A stretch of DNA of 64,000 nucleotides, taken from Larus michahellis (taxonomy: Eukaryota > Chordata > Aves > Charadriiformes > Laridae). The stretch is taken from NCBI RefSeq assembly GCF_964199755.1, contig NC_133930.1, positions 30,743,071-30,807,070 on the forward strand. Direction: 5' to 3'. Under the pieces are notes generated by a model. It was given only the letters and a program-made list of their open reading frames with translations, had not been told where the DNA came from and made no database searches. Position 1 is the stretch's first letter. Each line of letters opens with the position of its first letter. Both the position numbers and the translations under genes were made by a program. Positions 12,601 to 23,800 of this stretch are shown here, one piece after another.

Positions 12601-14274
12601 TCAGCACACCGCTCCTGCTGTTTTGGGCTGAGCTGCTTTCTTGTCACACTGCCAGAGCTCTGGGAAAGGACCCAGCTAAGGAGGAGGCTGGTACAAGAGC
12701 TTGTTGTCTGTCAGCTTTACTGAAGCATTTGTGCCAACACATGCCCATTTGCCTATTATAGCAGCAACCAAAAACCTTGCAGCTAGGGAGCCATGGAAGA
12801 GAAGGTGCTTTTCAGTTCTTCCTTTCAACTGTTAATACATTTGAGAAATGAGAGAGCTGGTGTCTGTGGCGAGGCCGGTTACAAGCCCAGGAAGGTGAGG
12901 TAGAAAGATGTACATAGCATGGGAACCCATCTGCCCACATTCACCTTGCAGAAGAAGAACTCCCAGATCTTGCTAAGCGCAGACCAGCGTGTAGGTAACA
13001 GCAGCCTCTCTTTCTCTGGCTCCTGCTGTTTCCCTCCTCTCCCTGTGCACATACCGGAGTGCAGGAGCAGCAGCATGCCCAGCTGACGTGGATAAGGCAA
13101 CTCTTGCTCCTGCAACTCTCATTGTGCTTATTCACAAATTCTGTGAATAGGAGCTGCCAGGAGGCTTTCAGAGGCCTCATCATGTTGCAGTGGGGACAGT
13201 CCTACCCTGTAGGTCTCCTGCTTCCCATTTTGTGGGTACTTTCTCTTGATTTGGTGTAATGATGTGTGATTAGCTTGTGATTATGCTGTCAGCATGCAGA
13301 TCAGGGGCTTTTTCCAGATCAGCAGCCAAACAAATGTGTGGACTGGATGTGCATATTCCCTTTCTTTAAAGGTTAAACTTAACCTAAGAAGAGCACATAC
13401 CAACTGCTGCAGATTAAACCTTAATTCAAGACTGCAGACTTGCTTGTGGCCATGACTGGAAGAAACCAGACTTCTGTCAGGAGCGATTACCAATTTTATA
13501 TTTGTAGCCTCTTGGTGTAATTGCTTGTTCCTTGTTTTGGGGATGTCAGCAGGAATGTTTTCTTGGCTGTTTTTGGTTTTGTTCTTTTCTTTTTATACTT
13601 TTCAGTAGTTTTTCCTGTCATTCGCCCTCCAGTCAGTGTGCATTTAGGAGCAGTGTGGCTTTTTAGTCTTTTCGTGCCTCTCATTCTAAAATGATGACAA
13701 GAAAATTACTTTTTTTTTTTTCTGAAAATCAGGAGAGAAAACAGGAAGAATTCTGAGTCCAAATGTCATTCTGATGAAACATTTAACTAAGAAGTGGGCA
13801 AGTTAGTAATACAAATCAAACGTGTTTTAGGATCTGATGTCTCTTTTTAAAGTAAAGGTTTTAAAGTATGCACCCAAGGCAGCCTCTTGGCTAACTCTGT
13901 TTATCTTTTATTTCTGTTTTAAAAATTGGGAGAGGGCGGAGGAGTACCACAGGTTGGTGGTACTCAGTATCATGAGTAAGTGACTTTGCCTGGCTACATC
14001 TCTTCCTTCTCCTTTCTTTCTGCTGCCCTCACCATTTCGTCTTGCTATGTTACCAGGCATTCCTCCTCTCTCAGCTCATACAGAGTGCATTGGTTTCGGT
14101 AGGGGTCACTAGCCACTTCCACAACACCAGTGGGAAGAATGTAGACTTGTTTCTCTGTACTAAGCTATATTTTCATGTCCTATTCACTGCTGTTGTTGCT
14201 GGAATTAGCCTTAGTACATAGTGCTAACGATCTTGTGTTTTGTTTCTTAAACGCTGTTGTTTTCTCTCCCTCAG
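9695..14274 (+). other. RCL1: RCL1 intron hosting mir-101-2
   Basis: This is a GT-AG intron of 4.6 kb (donor GTAAGT at 9695, acceptor TCTCTCCCTCAG ending at 14,274). About 730 bases into it is the mir-101-2 hairpin. The part from about 10,900 to 13,250 is more GC-rich than the rest of the gene body, but I recognise no exon or transposon there. Open frames of around 100 codons in it lack family similarity and sit on both strands, as expected by chance in GC-rich DNA. Confidence 0.85.
10428..10506 (+). ncRNA. MIR101-2: microRNA precursor mir-101-2
   Basis: This hairpin gives miR-101, a conserved vertebrate microRNA that guides Argonaute to mRNAs carrying GTACTGT-type sites. The 3' arm at 10,476-10,496 contains the whole mature miR-101-3p, beginning TACAGTACTGTGATAACTGA. 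The 5' arm at 10,439-10,460 (TCGGTTATCATGGTACCGGT and on) pairs with it. The terminal region is CTGTATACGTGAAAG, where I recall CTGTATATCTGAAAG in human mir-101-2, so the loop has drifted while the arms are kept. The location in an RCL1 intron on the sense strand matches the human arrangement and separates it from the mir-101-1 locus. It is probably excised from the RCL1 primary transcript. Precursor ends are set by analogy with the human annotation and could shift by a few bases. Confidence 0.97.
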
Positions 14275-14425
14275 AATTGAGTTTCTCCGACACCTGAGAA
14301 GCTTCTTCCAGATCATGTTTAAAATTGAAACAAAGACCCCTGAGGAAGAGCACATGGGCGGGGAGAAAGTCTTAATGACATGTGTTGGCGTTGGATTTTC
14401 CAACCTTAGCAAAACTATAAGATAA
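14275..14425 (+). CDS. RCL1: RCL1 last coding exon with stop
   Basis: The first base completes the Thr codon left open by the previous exon. The frame then reads IEFLRHLRSFFQIMFKIETK, TPEEEHMGGEKVLMTCVGVG and FSNLSKTIR, ending in TAA at 14,423-14,425. This is the RCL1 C terminus, where human has SKTLK. The four exons seen sum to 551 nt, or 182 residues plus stop, which equals the last 182 of the 373 human residues, so no exon is missing between 715 and 14,425. The EEEHMGG stretch is the most variable part, as expected for a surface loop. Confidence 0.97.
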
Positions 14426-14569
14426 GAAGCATCCACAGACTTCATGAAATGGGGTGACAAAAACCAGTTCAAAGATCTGATAAAACCTGCTTTTCCCTGT
14501 GCTTGTTCTGGCACAGGGAAACCAGTGATGATTCCAGTGCAGAGGTACCCAAGCTTGCTGCGTGTAAAC

Positions 14570-14575
14570 AATAAA
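14570..14575 (+). promoter_or_regulatory. RCL1: Proximal candidate poly(A) signal of RCL1
   Basis: AATAAA lies 145 bases after the stop codon, in the context AACAATAAAGCTG. If used, it would give a short 3' UTR of about 170 bases without the miR-101 site. Use is unproven, since the hexamer alone is weak evidence. Confidence 0.45.
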
Positions 14576-15717
14576 GCTGACTTTATGCTGCTTAGACCTG
14601 TGCAGTTTATAAATGCCATGCCAGTATTCTGTGCTGCATGGAATGTCTGGCTGGAGTCTCAGCTGGCTTGGGACTCTTTGCACTGTATTCCACTGCAAGG
14701 GACACAAGTGCCTCTTATGTCCCTCTGCCCTCAAGCCTCAATGCAGTGGGTGCTCTAGTTCTGTGTATCTACAAACTTCTCTTAGATTCTTCTGAAAGGT
14801 TTAGATAGAGACGGAAAAACAAGAATGACTAAAATGAGCTTTGCAGTGCAAAACAAATGATCATAACAGAAACATTAAATTCTTGAGGTAATTGCAGAGA
14901 CAATATTGGCATGGAAGTAAAAGTAAAGGTGTGATGATAACTTTTTTTTTTTGTTTATACGTTGCATGTGTTCAGAATTTGTCAAATGCTTCACTCCTGC
15001 TTACATTGATGAAATTACAGTTTCATAGGAAGAAAAAAAATCTGTCTTAATCTTCCTTGATGTTAAACTAATGCAGAAGAGATCACAGCCTATACTGACT
15101 TGTTTTACCCTCCCCTGCAAAGATGGGCATGGGAAGAGAAACCTCCTTGACAGTTTTTGACTTACCACATATATTCTTTTTAGGTTTGTTTGGCATGCCA
15201 CACATGACAGTTTGCAATTAGTTGTGAAAGGCGGCAAAAAAAGCTGTAGGTTTTGAGGGAGAAAAATACATTCAGTTATGCCGTCACGTTTTGTGCAGCT
15301 TTTCCCTTTTGAAAGAGGGGATAATGGTGTTATGGGCAGTGCTTGGATTGACAAGTACAGAAAGTTCCTACTGGGATATAAATATTTACCCAGGAAAGGC
15401 TTTCGGTAGACTCCAGGCAAACCTGTTCAAGTTAATGCTGAACTCATGACACAAGGAAAGAAATTTATACTTTACTTCAGACTACACTCAGTGTGTCTGG
15501 AGTAAAAATAAAACTATGTCAAAAGCTGGTATATATATAGAGCAAATACTAGTGACTGTGTTATAATGGTCTTAGAAACTTTTATCTGATGCCACTGTAA
15601 AGTGGGCATTACCTCTGTAATATGAAAAATGTATATTGGACCCAAAAGGACTTTGACAAAAAGTTAGGTATTTGATTAGTGTTTTATTAACTATTACAGG
15701 CTGTGTGAGTCATTTTT

Positions 15718-15725
15718 GTACTGTA
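15718..15725 (+). promoter_or_regulatory. RCL1: 8-mer miR-101-3p seed site in RCL1 3' UTR
   Basis: GTACTGTA is the exact complement of miR-101-3p positions 2-8 plus the flanking A, which is the strongest canonical site class. It sits 41 bases upstream of the distal poly(A) signal, near a UTR end, where sites tend to be effective. The guide comes from the same gene's intron. Whether repression occurs is not shown by sequence. Confidence 0.6.
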
Positions 15726-15765
15726 CTTTGTTCTTGTTGCAATCTGTCTAAACATGTTTTTGAAA

Positions 15766-15771
15766 AATAAA
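15766..15771 (+). promoter_or_regulatory. RCL1: Distal poly(A) signal of RCL1
   Basis: AATAAA in TGAAAAATAAAGTATTTTTT, followed by a T-rich stretch and then AAGGTTTTATTTCCC, is a good canonical signal with a downstream U/GU-rich element. It is the likely main 3' end of the RCL1 mRNA. Confidence 0.75.
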
Positions 15772-15790
15772 GTATTTTTTCCTAAATAAG

Positions 15791-17027
15791 GTTTTATTTC
15801 CCTTTAAAACAAAACAAACAACAACAACAAAAAAAACCCAAAACTTTTTCCCCAGCCCTATTAAGATGGCATTTCACAAGATAAAGGTCTATTTTGAACC
15901 CATACATCAAAAGAACAGCTTTGGGAGTTGCCAGGGTGGGAGGAAGGGAGAGAGCAAGGCCCTTCTTATAATTTACTAGATTTCCAAAATTTGTTTTTCA
16001 GCTAAGGAGCCCCTAAATAAAACAGTAGAATGGGAAATAAAATTGACTATATTTTTTAAATTTCAAGTTACATTGGGAAAAATAATGTGGGCAAGGAATA
16101 ATGTACCTTCTCCCTTCTGTCATTTACACAATGAAAAGGCTATAACTCTCCAAATTAAATACCCTAATTACAGGTAGGCACCGATCCAAAAGGTGAAATG
16201 TACAAACTGAGATTAATAGCCAGATACAAGTTAGTAGCACAGCTCACACAGCTCAGATTTCCAAAACTGGCCTAAGTGAAAAGTACTGTCACAACTTCAA
16301 AAATCAAAAGCTTCGTTATCTTTAAACTTTTAAAGCTCTGAACTTTGAAGCTGTGACAGCTTTTTCCAAATGTTCCAGTTGCACCAAATGTAGAAAGGGC
16401 AGTGTGTTGCCCAGGTAGCAGATTCTTTAGCAATAGAGTAATTATGTCATAAAATTACTCCTGCTTAACTAAACCTCAGTGTTAAAGTTAGACTGCTAAC
16501 CCTCAGCTCTGCTGCAAATTGCATACCTTTACAGCACAACGCTTGCTATGACTCAGAATTGCTTGTTGCTTTACAGAGGAAAAAGATAGGTACATGAAAG
16601 GAATATGTTTTTCCAGAGCAGCCAGTCTCTGGAGAAACAGGAACGATTCCAGAAGAGGTTTTAGGCAAGAGCTTTCTTAAAATTGTTTGACCTTCACATT
16701 CTGTGAAAAAAACTATTAGGGAATCCTGCAGATAAAAACTATTTGTTTATCACTAGAACAGTGATTAACACCTGTTTTGGTGGACTGATCCCACAAGCAG
16801 TAAGATTTTAGAGCTGGACAGACAAAATTAATTTTTGGTGAACATAATTCATACTCTTTGCAGCCACAGACTTTATGGTAAGGATCATAGTTACTAGGAG
16901 ATTCATCTTTCATTTTAGTCCATCATGCCAGATTTAATACTCAGATAACTTGAATTTGAACTGATTAGCCATTTGTGAATAATCTTTGAGCTATCCCTCA
17001 GCAACTTAGTTAATCCCTTTGGTTGAA
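15791..17027. other. Intergenic, RCL1 to CR1
   Basis: This is AT-rich unique-looking sequence beginning with an A/C-rich patch (15,809-15,845). A second GTACTGT occurs near 16,286 but lies past the RCL1 3' end and is followed by C. I see no gene. Confidence 0.7.
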
Positions 17028-17804
17028 CAACTGGTAAGTGCAAGGTCCCACACCTGGGTCATGGCAGTCCCAGGCACAAATACAGGCTGGGCAGAGAATG
17101 GCTTGAGAGCAGCTCTGAGGAGAAGGACTTGGGGGTGCTGGTGGATGAGAAGCTCAACATGAGCAGGCAATGCGCGCTTACAGCCCAGAAAGCCAACCAC
17201 ATCCTGGGCCGCATCAGAAGAAGCGTGGCCAGCAGGTCGAGGGAGGTGATTCTGCCCCTCTACTCTGCTCTGGTGAGACCCCACCTGGAGTACTGCATCC
17301 AGCTCTGCGAGTCCCCAACACAAGAAGGAATGGACCTGTTGGAATGGGTCCAGAGGAGGGCCACAAAGATGATCTGAGGGCTGGAGCACCTCTGCTATGA
17401 GGACAGGCTGGGAGAGCTGGGGTTGTTCAGCCTGGAGAAGAGAAGGCTCCGGGAAGACCTTATAGTGGTCTTCCAGTACCTAAAGGGGGCCTACAGGAAG
17501 GATGGGGAGGGACTCTTTCTCAGCGAGTGTAGTGATGGGACACGGAGTAATGGCCTCAAACTGAAAGGGGGTAGATTTAGTTTGGATATCAGGAAGAAAT
17601 TCTTTACCGTAAGGGTAGTGAGGCAGTGGCACAGGTTGCCCAGGGAGGCTGTGGCTGCCCCTTCCCTGGAAGTGTTCAAGGCCAGGCTGGATGGGGCTTT
17701 GAGCAGCCTGGTCTAGTGGTTGATGTCCCTGCCCATGGCAGGGGGGTGGAACTAGATGGTCTTTAAGGTCCCTTCCAACCTGAACCATTCTGTGATTCTA
17801 TGAT
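17028..17804 (+). mobile_element. CR1 LINE, 5'-truncated, fairly young
   Basis: This is the 3' end of a chicken-repeat-1 LINE, the dominant avian retrotransposon. One frame (17,036-17,718) encodes the C-terminal part of the CR1 ORF2 reverse transcriptase, with KYRLGREWLESSSEEKDLGV, LVDEKLNMSRQCALTAQKAN, SREVILPLYSALVRPHLEYC, RLGELGLFSLEKRRL and FSLDIRKKFFTVRVVRQWHR. The frame is broken by one TGA at 17,375-17,377, in ATKMI*GLEHL where the family usually has Arg. The segment LCESPTQEGM, where CR1 normally reads like LWSPQHKKDM, suggests two small compensating indels. After the ORF comes the family's short 3' UTR (ACTAGATGGTCTTTAAGGTC), ending in the octamers ATTCTGTG and ATTCTATG at 17,787-17,802. 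The element is 5'-truncated, as nearly all copies are, and cannot move on its own. I see no clear target-site duplication, which is normal for CR1. Confidence 0.96.
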
Positions 17805-20800
17805 AATAGCCTTCTGCTGTAATTGGAAACTTCTCTGCTTACAGAAAACTTTAAGGCTGAACCTATGGAGGCAGAGATGTGGGAGGGGACTAATTAACAG
17901 AATTAATGTTGTAATGTGCATTTTAATTGCAATAATCTTAACATATGGGGAGAGGGTGAAGAATGCACAGAAAAATGGTTTGGGGGAAAACACCTCATTA
18001 AATGGAGAATCTTTTCCTTTGAACTTGCCTAGCAGGAAAGGCAGCGTGCTACAGTGGTGATGTAAGAAGTTATTTTCAAAATTGCCTTTACCTTGCACCC
18101 ACTTTTGTAGTATCTGTTGTCAAAGTCTTACATTTCTAAGCTGTGATCTTAACTTGACTGCACCTTCTGTGGTTCCATCATGAAATTCACGTTAGCTTGC
18201 TGTAGGACAGGTTCTGGAGTAGTAGAGATTATGCTGAAGGTGAAATTGCTTCAGTCCAAGCCAGTGCACTTTACTGAAGGCACAGGGCTAGAAGCCAGTG
18301 CCAGAACCGTCTGGGGAAGCACACAGTAGGGAAGTCAGCTAGGCCGTTTTGGTAAGTACGTGGCTGTCTTGGATAACGTTTTCCAAATGGTGATTATGCG
18401 ACTGCCAGAGCATAGATGCTCTCTCTCCTCTTTTCGTTCCCCACAGGTGATATTATGAGTCAAATGGATTTTGTTTCAAGCCACTGAGGCATAATTCTGC
18501 TGCTTGCAAGCTCTGACATTCGTGTCCCTGTTTTTCAATCATGGTCCTGAGAGACAGCAACAGGAGGAAAAAAAAAACAGAGAGAAGTACCAGCTTTCAA
18601 GAGGCATAATTTTCTCTGTTTCTTTCTCATTTTTTGATGTTGTATGGCCATCTCCACAGTTTTATTTTGTATGTCTGAGGAAAGCATTTCTATTTAGTCT
18701 AGATCCTAGGGGATACCAAGTGAGACATGCAGCTGTGTCAGGGCAGCTCTAAATAAAAGAAAAAGATGGAAGGGGCATCTTTTACAGCTACTGCTTAGGT
18801 CTTAGTAAGCCCTGTCTTAAAAGATCATTCTTGTTGGGATATGTACAGTTTTCCTTGTGTCTGCTCTGGGAGCAGCACTGACAAGCTCTGAAAAACACCG
18901 ATTACTTGTCAGTGTGAAGGGTAAAAAAGACAGAAAGTCCTGCAGGGAAGAGAGTGTGTGGGTTGAACTCTGCAGTGGGAGCATTGTTACGTGTAATGAC
19001 AGTAAGTCATGCACTGCGTCAGAGCATCACAATGTCCAAATAGCACTTGTGCTACATAAAGTTAAGTTTTGACATTGTTATAAGACAGATTTCATTGGGA
19101 TGAGTTGTAGTATATCTGTAGCAAGAGATGTTTGGTGTGAGTGCTAATCTTTCTTCTGGAACAGTAAGATTATTACATATACACACACCAAGAAGAGTGT
19201 CCATACCTATATTCCCTGTGTACTACAGAGTATAGAAACAACTGTGTTTGTGGAGGTAGCAATACGGAGACGCAGAGAGAAAATGTTTTCTTACAAACTG
19301 GTATTGATCAAGGGTATAACCCCAAGAAAACAATGACCAAAAGCAACTCTCTACCTCAGGGTGAACAGTGGCTGGGAGCCCACAGGAGCGAAGCGGCCAG
19401 GAGCCTGCCACTGCTGGCAACTGTGCAGCTATTGAGGGGTGGCCCGTGGTGCACACCGGGGTAGACTGGTGTCTTTGTACATTTGCTGTGATGCTGTACA
19501 TCTGCCAGATTGTCCACACTCGCCCCACTCTTCTCTGTACGGGTTTGGTCACGCTTCCCTGGCAGCCTCCACTGTACTGTTCACACGACAAACATCAGTA
19601 CTCCTGTAACGTGGTGAAAATCTGTTGGGTCCTTGTGGATGTGAGGTACACAGTGTTTAACTATGGATGAGCTAGTAGGATTGCGGTCTTGATTCCAGCA
19701 ATCATCACCACATGTCAGTGACACATGCCATTACACAAAATGTGACGGGCTCAGTAGTGCACCTGTCTTTGCAGGCTGCATCAGGAGTCACACCACTTGA
19801 GGACAAATGTCTTGCTCCATCTTACCTTGCTTCTAACTTGCAACCACTCTGCTCCTTGGAAGTTACTTACACTTTTTCCAATCTTAAACTGTCTCCATGG
19901 ATAAGAAAAGAGTTGCTTTAGCCAGTGATGAATGTAGATATATTCTGTAAAGTAAAACAGTGGTTCTGAATGGTCATCCCTCAGCATCATCAGGGCAGAC
20001 AATTCTCTTCCACGTGTCTGGAAATGTAGTTTTGATCAGATATAGAACACTATGCATCTGCAACCTGGGTCTAAATCAAAATATGCGTGAGTTTTGATTA
20101 TTTATTCTCTTTTTTTTTTTTTTTAATTAACCAAAGTGGAAAAAAAAGAGGAAAAAACCCCCACCTTGTGGGGATTGGCTTGTTTGTGCGTCAGCATTAA
20201 GAAGGTGCCTGATTCAGTAAGTCTTCCTCAAAGATTTGTTTAAGTATGCATTTAGAAACACATCTAGAGATTCAGAATGTGTCTGCGGGAAAGAGTTTCT
20301 ACTGCAGAAAGTTTTTGAGCACTGATTGTAAAAATCTACTTCGTAATTCATGCCACAAGTGTATTATCCACTATTTTCATCTTGTCCTTTGTGACTTAAA
20401 TAATGTATGTAATGTACTTTCAAAGAAAACATCCACAATAAATCAGGGCTAAGAAAGACAGCCTAGAAAATGTTATTCCTGTTTCGTTCAGAAATGTGTT
20501 TGTCAGGTTGTTAATAAAAATACTGTTTCCGTAGCCTTCACTATTAATGTCAGTAGTGAGTTCTCCATTGAAATAGTGTCAAGATCTTGACCTAGTCTTT
20601 TCTGAGCAATGATGTATGGATTCGAAGTGAAGAAGAGCTGATTTGAAAAGATCTGGCTTTTTCCATGGTATGCAGAGCATCTCAGAAGAACAGGCACAGG
20701 CTCCTTAACAGATTCTTACTTAACAAGAGGGTGATGAGGGGGAGGGTAAGCTAATGATACACCATCTGAGGCTGGCCTTGTCCCAGGAAGAATGTGGCAG

Positions 20801-23800
20801 CTGCCTATTCTGAATATGTTTTCTTCTTAATTTTCAGTTTCGAAATACAAATAAAGAATGAACATCTGTTTCAGCTTGCAGAGTTAAATAAGCATTGTAC
20901 GCAGATGGCTTTTAAGACTTGATATTTATGGTAAGAAGCGTTTGTGAAAAGAGGGTGTAACTAATAACCAAGGAGACGGATATTACAGAATCCCATTACC
21001 CTTCTTTTCCCTCCCTAGGCCCACAAGTTTACACAGAAAAGGGCAATTTGGTCAGAAATTGCTGAGAAGCTGTTGAGACATTGTGAGGAAAATATAGGAA
21101 AATATCAAAATCCTCACGCCCCTGACTGAAACACAGAGTATAAAACTTAACCATGCTTATCTTCGTGGCATTTTCTTCACTGACCCAGCTTTCGAAGAAA
21201 GAGCTGCTATGCAAGAACTTGACTGAAACATCTGTTTTCACACCTTTTCAGATTTCAGTAAAATCTCTCATTGATTCCCTCTTGCCTTTGCCTTCCCCAG
21301 GCAAGAACGATGCTATTAATTAGTAAACTACTTGAATTGTTTTTGCCAAATCATAGGCATACAAATATAAAAAGGTGCATTGTTTGCACTCACGTAATGA
21401 AATTCTTGGCTTTATGGGATTTTATCCTCTGTTCCAAAGTTTGTGTTTTTGAGAACTGCCTTTGTGCCTAAGGTACAGAAAAATGAAGTGACTCATTTGT
21501 ATCCCACAGGGAGCTGGACTAGAAAATATCAAGATCCACATGTTCTTAGGTCTGTGCAAACATTTTCGTCACCCTATGAGGGCTATAGGCATGTTGTGGC
21601 TCTGCAAGCCCAATCTCCCAACCTTATTTCTGCTTTTTTTCCCCCTGTTTTTGTCTGTTTGTTTTGTTCATAGGATTTGTTTGGGTTATTTTGTCTACAT
21701 TAGATTCTTGTAAAGACTAAACCTGGCCATTTTTACTTCAGAAAGATTTCCTTTGTGGTACAACCCTTTCTCTGCAGATCTGTTCTCCCTCCTCGTGTTA
21801 GCTCCATGGCCCTTCCGCTGTCGTACAAGCTGGAAGAACAGCCCCCACCACACTGCTGTGGTGTTCTGAGCTGCTGGATCATTTCCCTTCTCTGTTCCCT
21901 GGCATGTACATGGAATTCTCTGCAGGCTCTCTCCCTGGCCACTCACCCCCTCTCTTTTGTCCAGCCTCACTGCAGGGACTTTCATCCAGGGTTTATAAAA
22001 CAGAAAAGCGAATAGATACACTGGAGTTCTTCTAACTAAATATGCCCTAGTAGTCCCTGCTGTGGAAACAAAGCATTGTCCTTATCTCTTCTATCTCAGA
22101 GGTGTCCTTGCAGGCTTGCCATCCTGAAATCAGAGAGTTTAGGACCAAGAGGGTTGCTAATCACGCAGAGTCTGACCTCCTGTATATCAGTATGTTCTTC
22201 CTCCTTCAAGGGAAATGACAATTTTCAGAAGAGCCCACAGACTTCACCAGAAAACTGAGACATGGTATTTCCATTACACAGTTCCGTCAATTTGTTCTAG
22301 CATTTAATCACTTGCTATTTAAAAATAAGTACTTACTTGTCTTGGTCATCTTTCAGCCCCTGGTCCTTACAGCGCTAGACAGGCCTGTGGGATCCAGTGT
22401 GTCTCCACCCCACGAGTAACACATGAAAGACCTCAAAGGAAAAAGATTTCTTCTTTGGGATCAGAAAGCCTTAACTGACACACAGAGGAAAACTAATGGC
22501 CTTCTAGCTGAATCCTTCGACATTTAAAGTGGAGCAAGAAAACGAACTACTTACTAACACTGAAAATCAAAGTTTCTTCCTGATTGGCATTACAATGTAT
22601 GAGCTGCTTTAAAACTGGTGTCACATCATGCTACTAAAGGGACAATGAGCATGCTCTTATAAAGTCCTGGAGCCATGGGTTGCACAAGAGGAAATCTTGA
22701 TGTACAGCTCCACTCTTGTGAAGCTGAAAGACTGTATTCTTTTAGGACCCTCTGTTGAGGAAGCAGACCTTGTATCGTTTACTTAGCATACTGTGGGGTT
22801 TTCTCTCATTAACCTTCCACTGGTGAAAGCCCTGACTCGGTTTCATTATGTAAGGTGTCCACCACTGCTACTACAAAGACTATTTCCAGCACAAAGACAG
22901 TGTTGCCTTAAGAGCAGGAGTTCTGGGGACTAGATACTACTTTTTAGCTCCTTGCTTTTCAGAGAAACAGGGAGGGGAATACAAATTAGAAAAATGTAGG
23001 GGAAATGTCACAGAGATACAAAAGCACACAATAGAAAAAATGAATGTAACAGTGCTAGCGTTTCAATTATCTCCTTATATTTTAAATTTTTAAAACTATT
23101 ACAAAATATTGTTCTTTATCCCACTAACATTTTATAGGGAATAAAAAAAAAATTCACAACCTTTGCCAGAATACTTCTGCAGCACTAGCTCATGTGACAA
23201 ACCAAGAAATGCAGATGCTAAGGATTTCAATGCTGCATTGAAACGCTGCATTTCAATGCTGCATCTCACCCACCGCTCTCATGACAATCTGCTCCTGCTG
23301 GTGTTACTGCAGCTGCTAGCCAAATACTGAAGCTGCATGTGTGGCATAGTATGTCAGTTCCACTTTTCGGGGGAAGCAGAAAAGTGGCAGTTCCAAGTAA
23401 AAACAGCCTCCCTTTCAATCTTTTCAGTTTGCTTCCGCTGCCATTTACTGAACAGTAGCCCACTCGTAGATCAGTAGAATATTTATTTCTGTTGCCTACT
23501 GCAGAACCTATTCTACACAGACTGGCTCCCCATTTTCACGATTTCTGCTGACCCAAAATATCTCCAGGTGGGTTTGCCGGTAGCTGTAGGCTTTCCACTG
23601 ATGGCTGAGTTGGTCGTGTAGCAGCAGAGGGAAGCAGAAGACACTAAACCATGAGGGATGGGCTCACACGGCTCACCTCAGAGGACCAGGCTTGCTCCCT
23701 GGGCTGAGCTGTGTCAGAGGCGGGGCCAGGGCTGCAGGGCATTCCTGTGGCTCCTCTGGTCCCAGGAATGCCAGGTTCAACAGGGCTTGGCACTGGACAG

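Larger units (their letters stand above)
14426..15790 (+). other. RCL1: RCL1 3' untranslated region
   Basis: The 3' UTR runs from the stop codon to a cleavage point estimated 10-30 bases past the AATAAA at 15,766. It contains a proximal AATAAA at 14,570 and an 8-mer miR-101 seed site at 15,718-15,725. The exact end is inferred from the signal, not from transcript data. No other gene is apparent in it. Confidence 0.8.

Noticed and set aside
16284..16290. Another GTACTGT miR-101 seed match
   Set aside because: It lies about 500 bases beyond the inferred RCL1 3' end and is followed by C, so it is only a 7-mer in intergenic DNA.
19223..19591. 122-codon open frame on the minus strand, Cys/Gln/Ser-rich
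   Set aside because: I see no family motif, no splice-site context and no neighbouring exon. It is probably chance.
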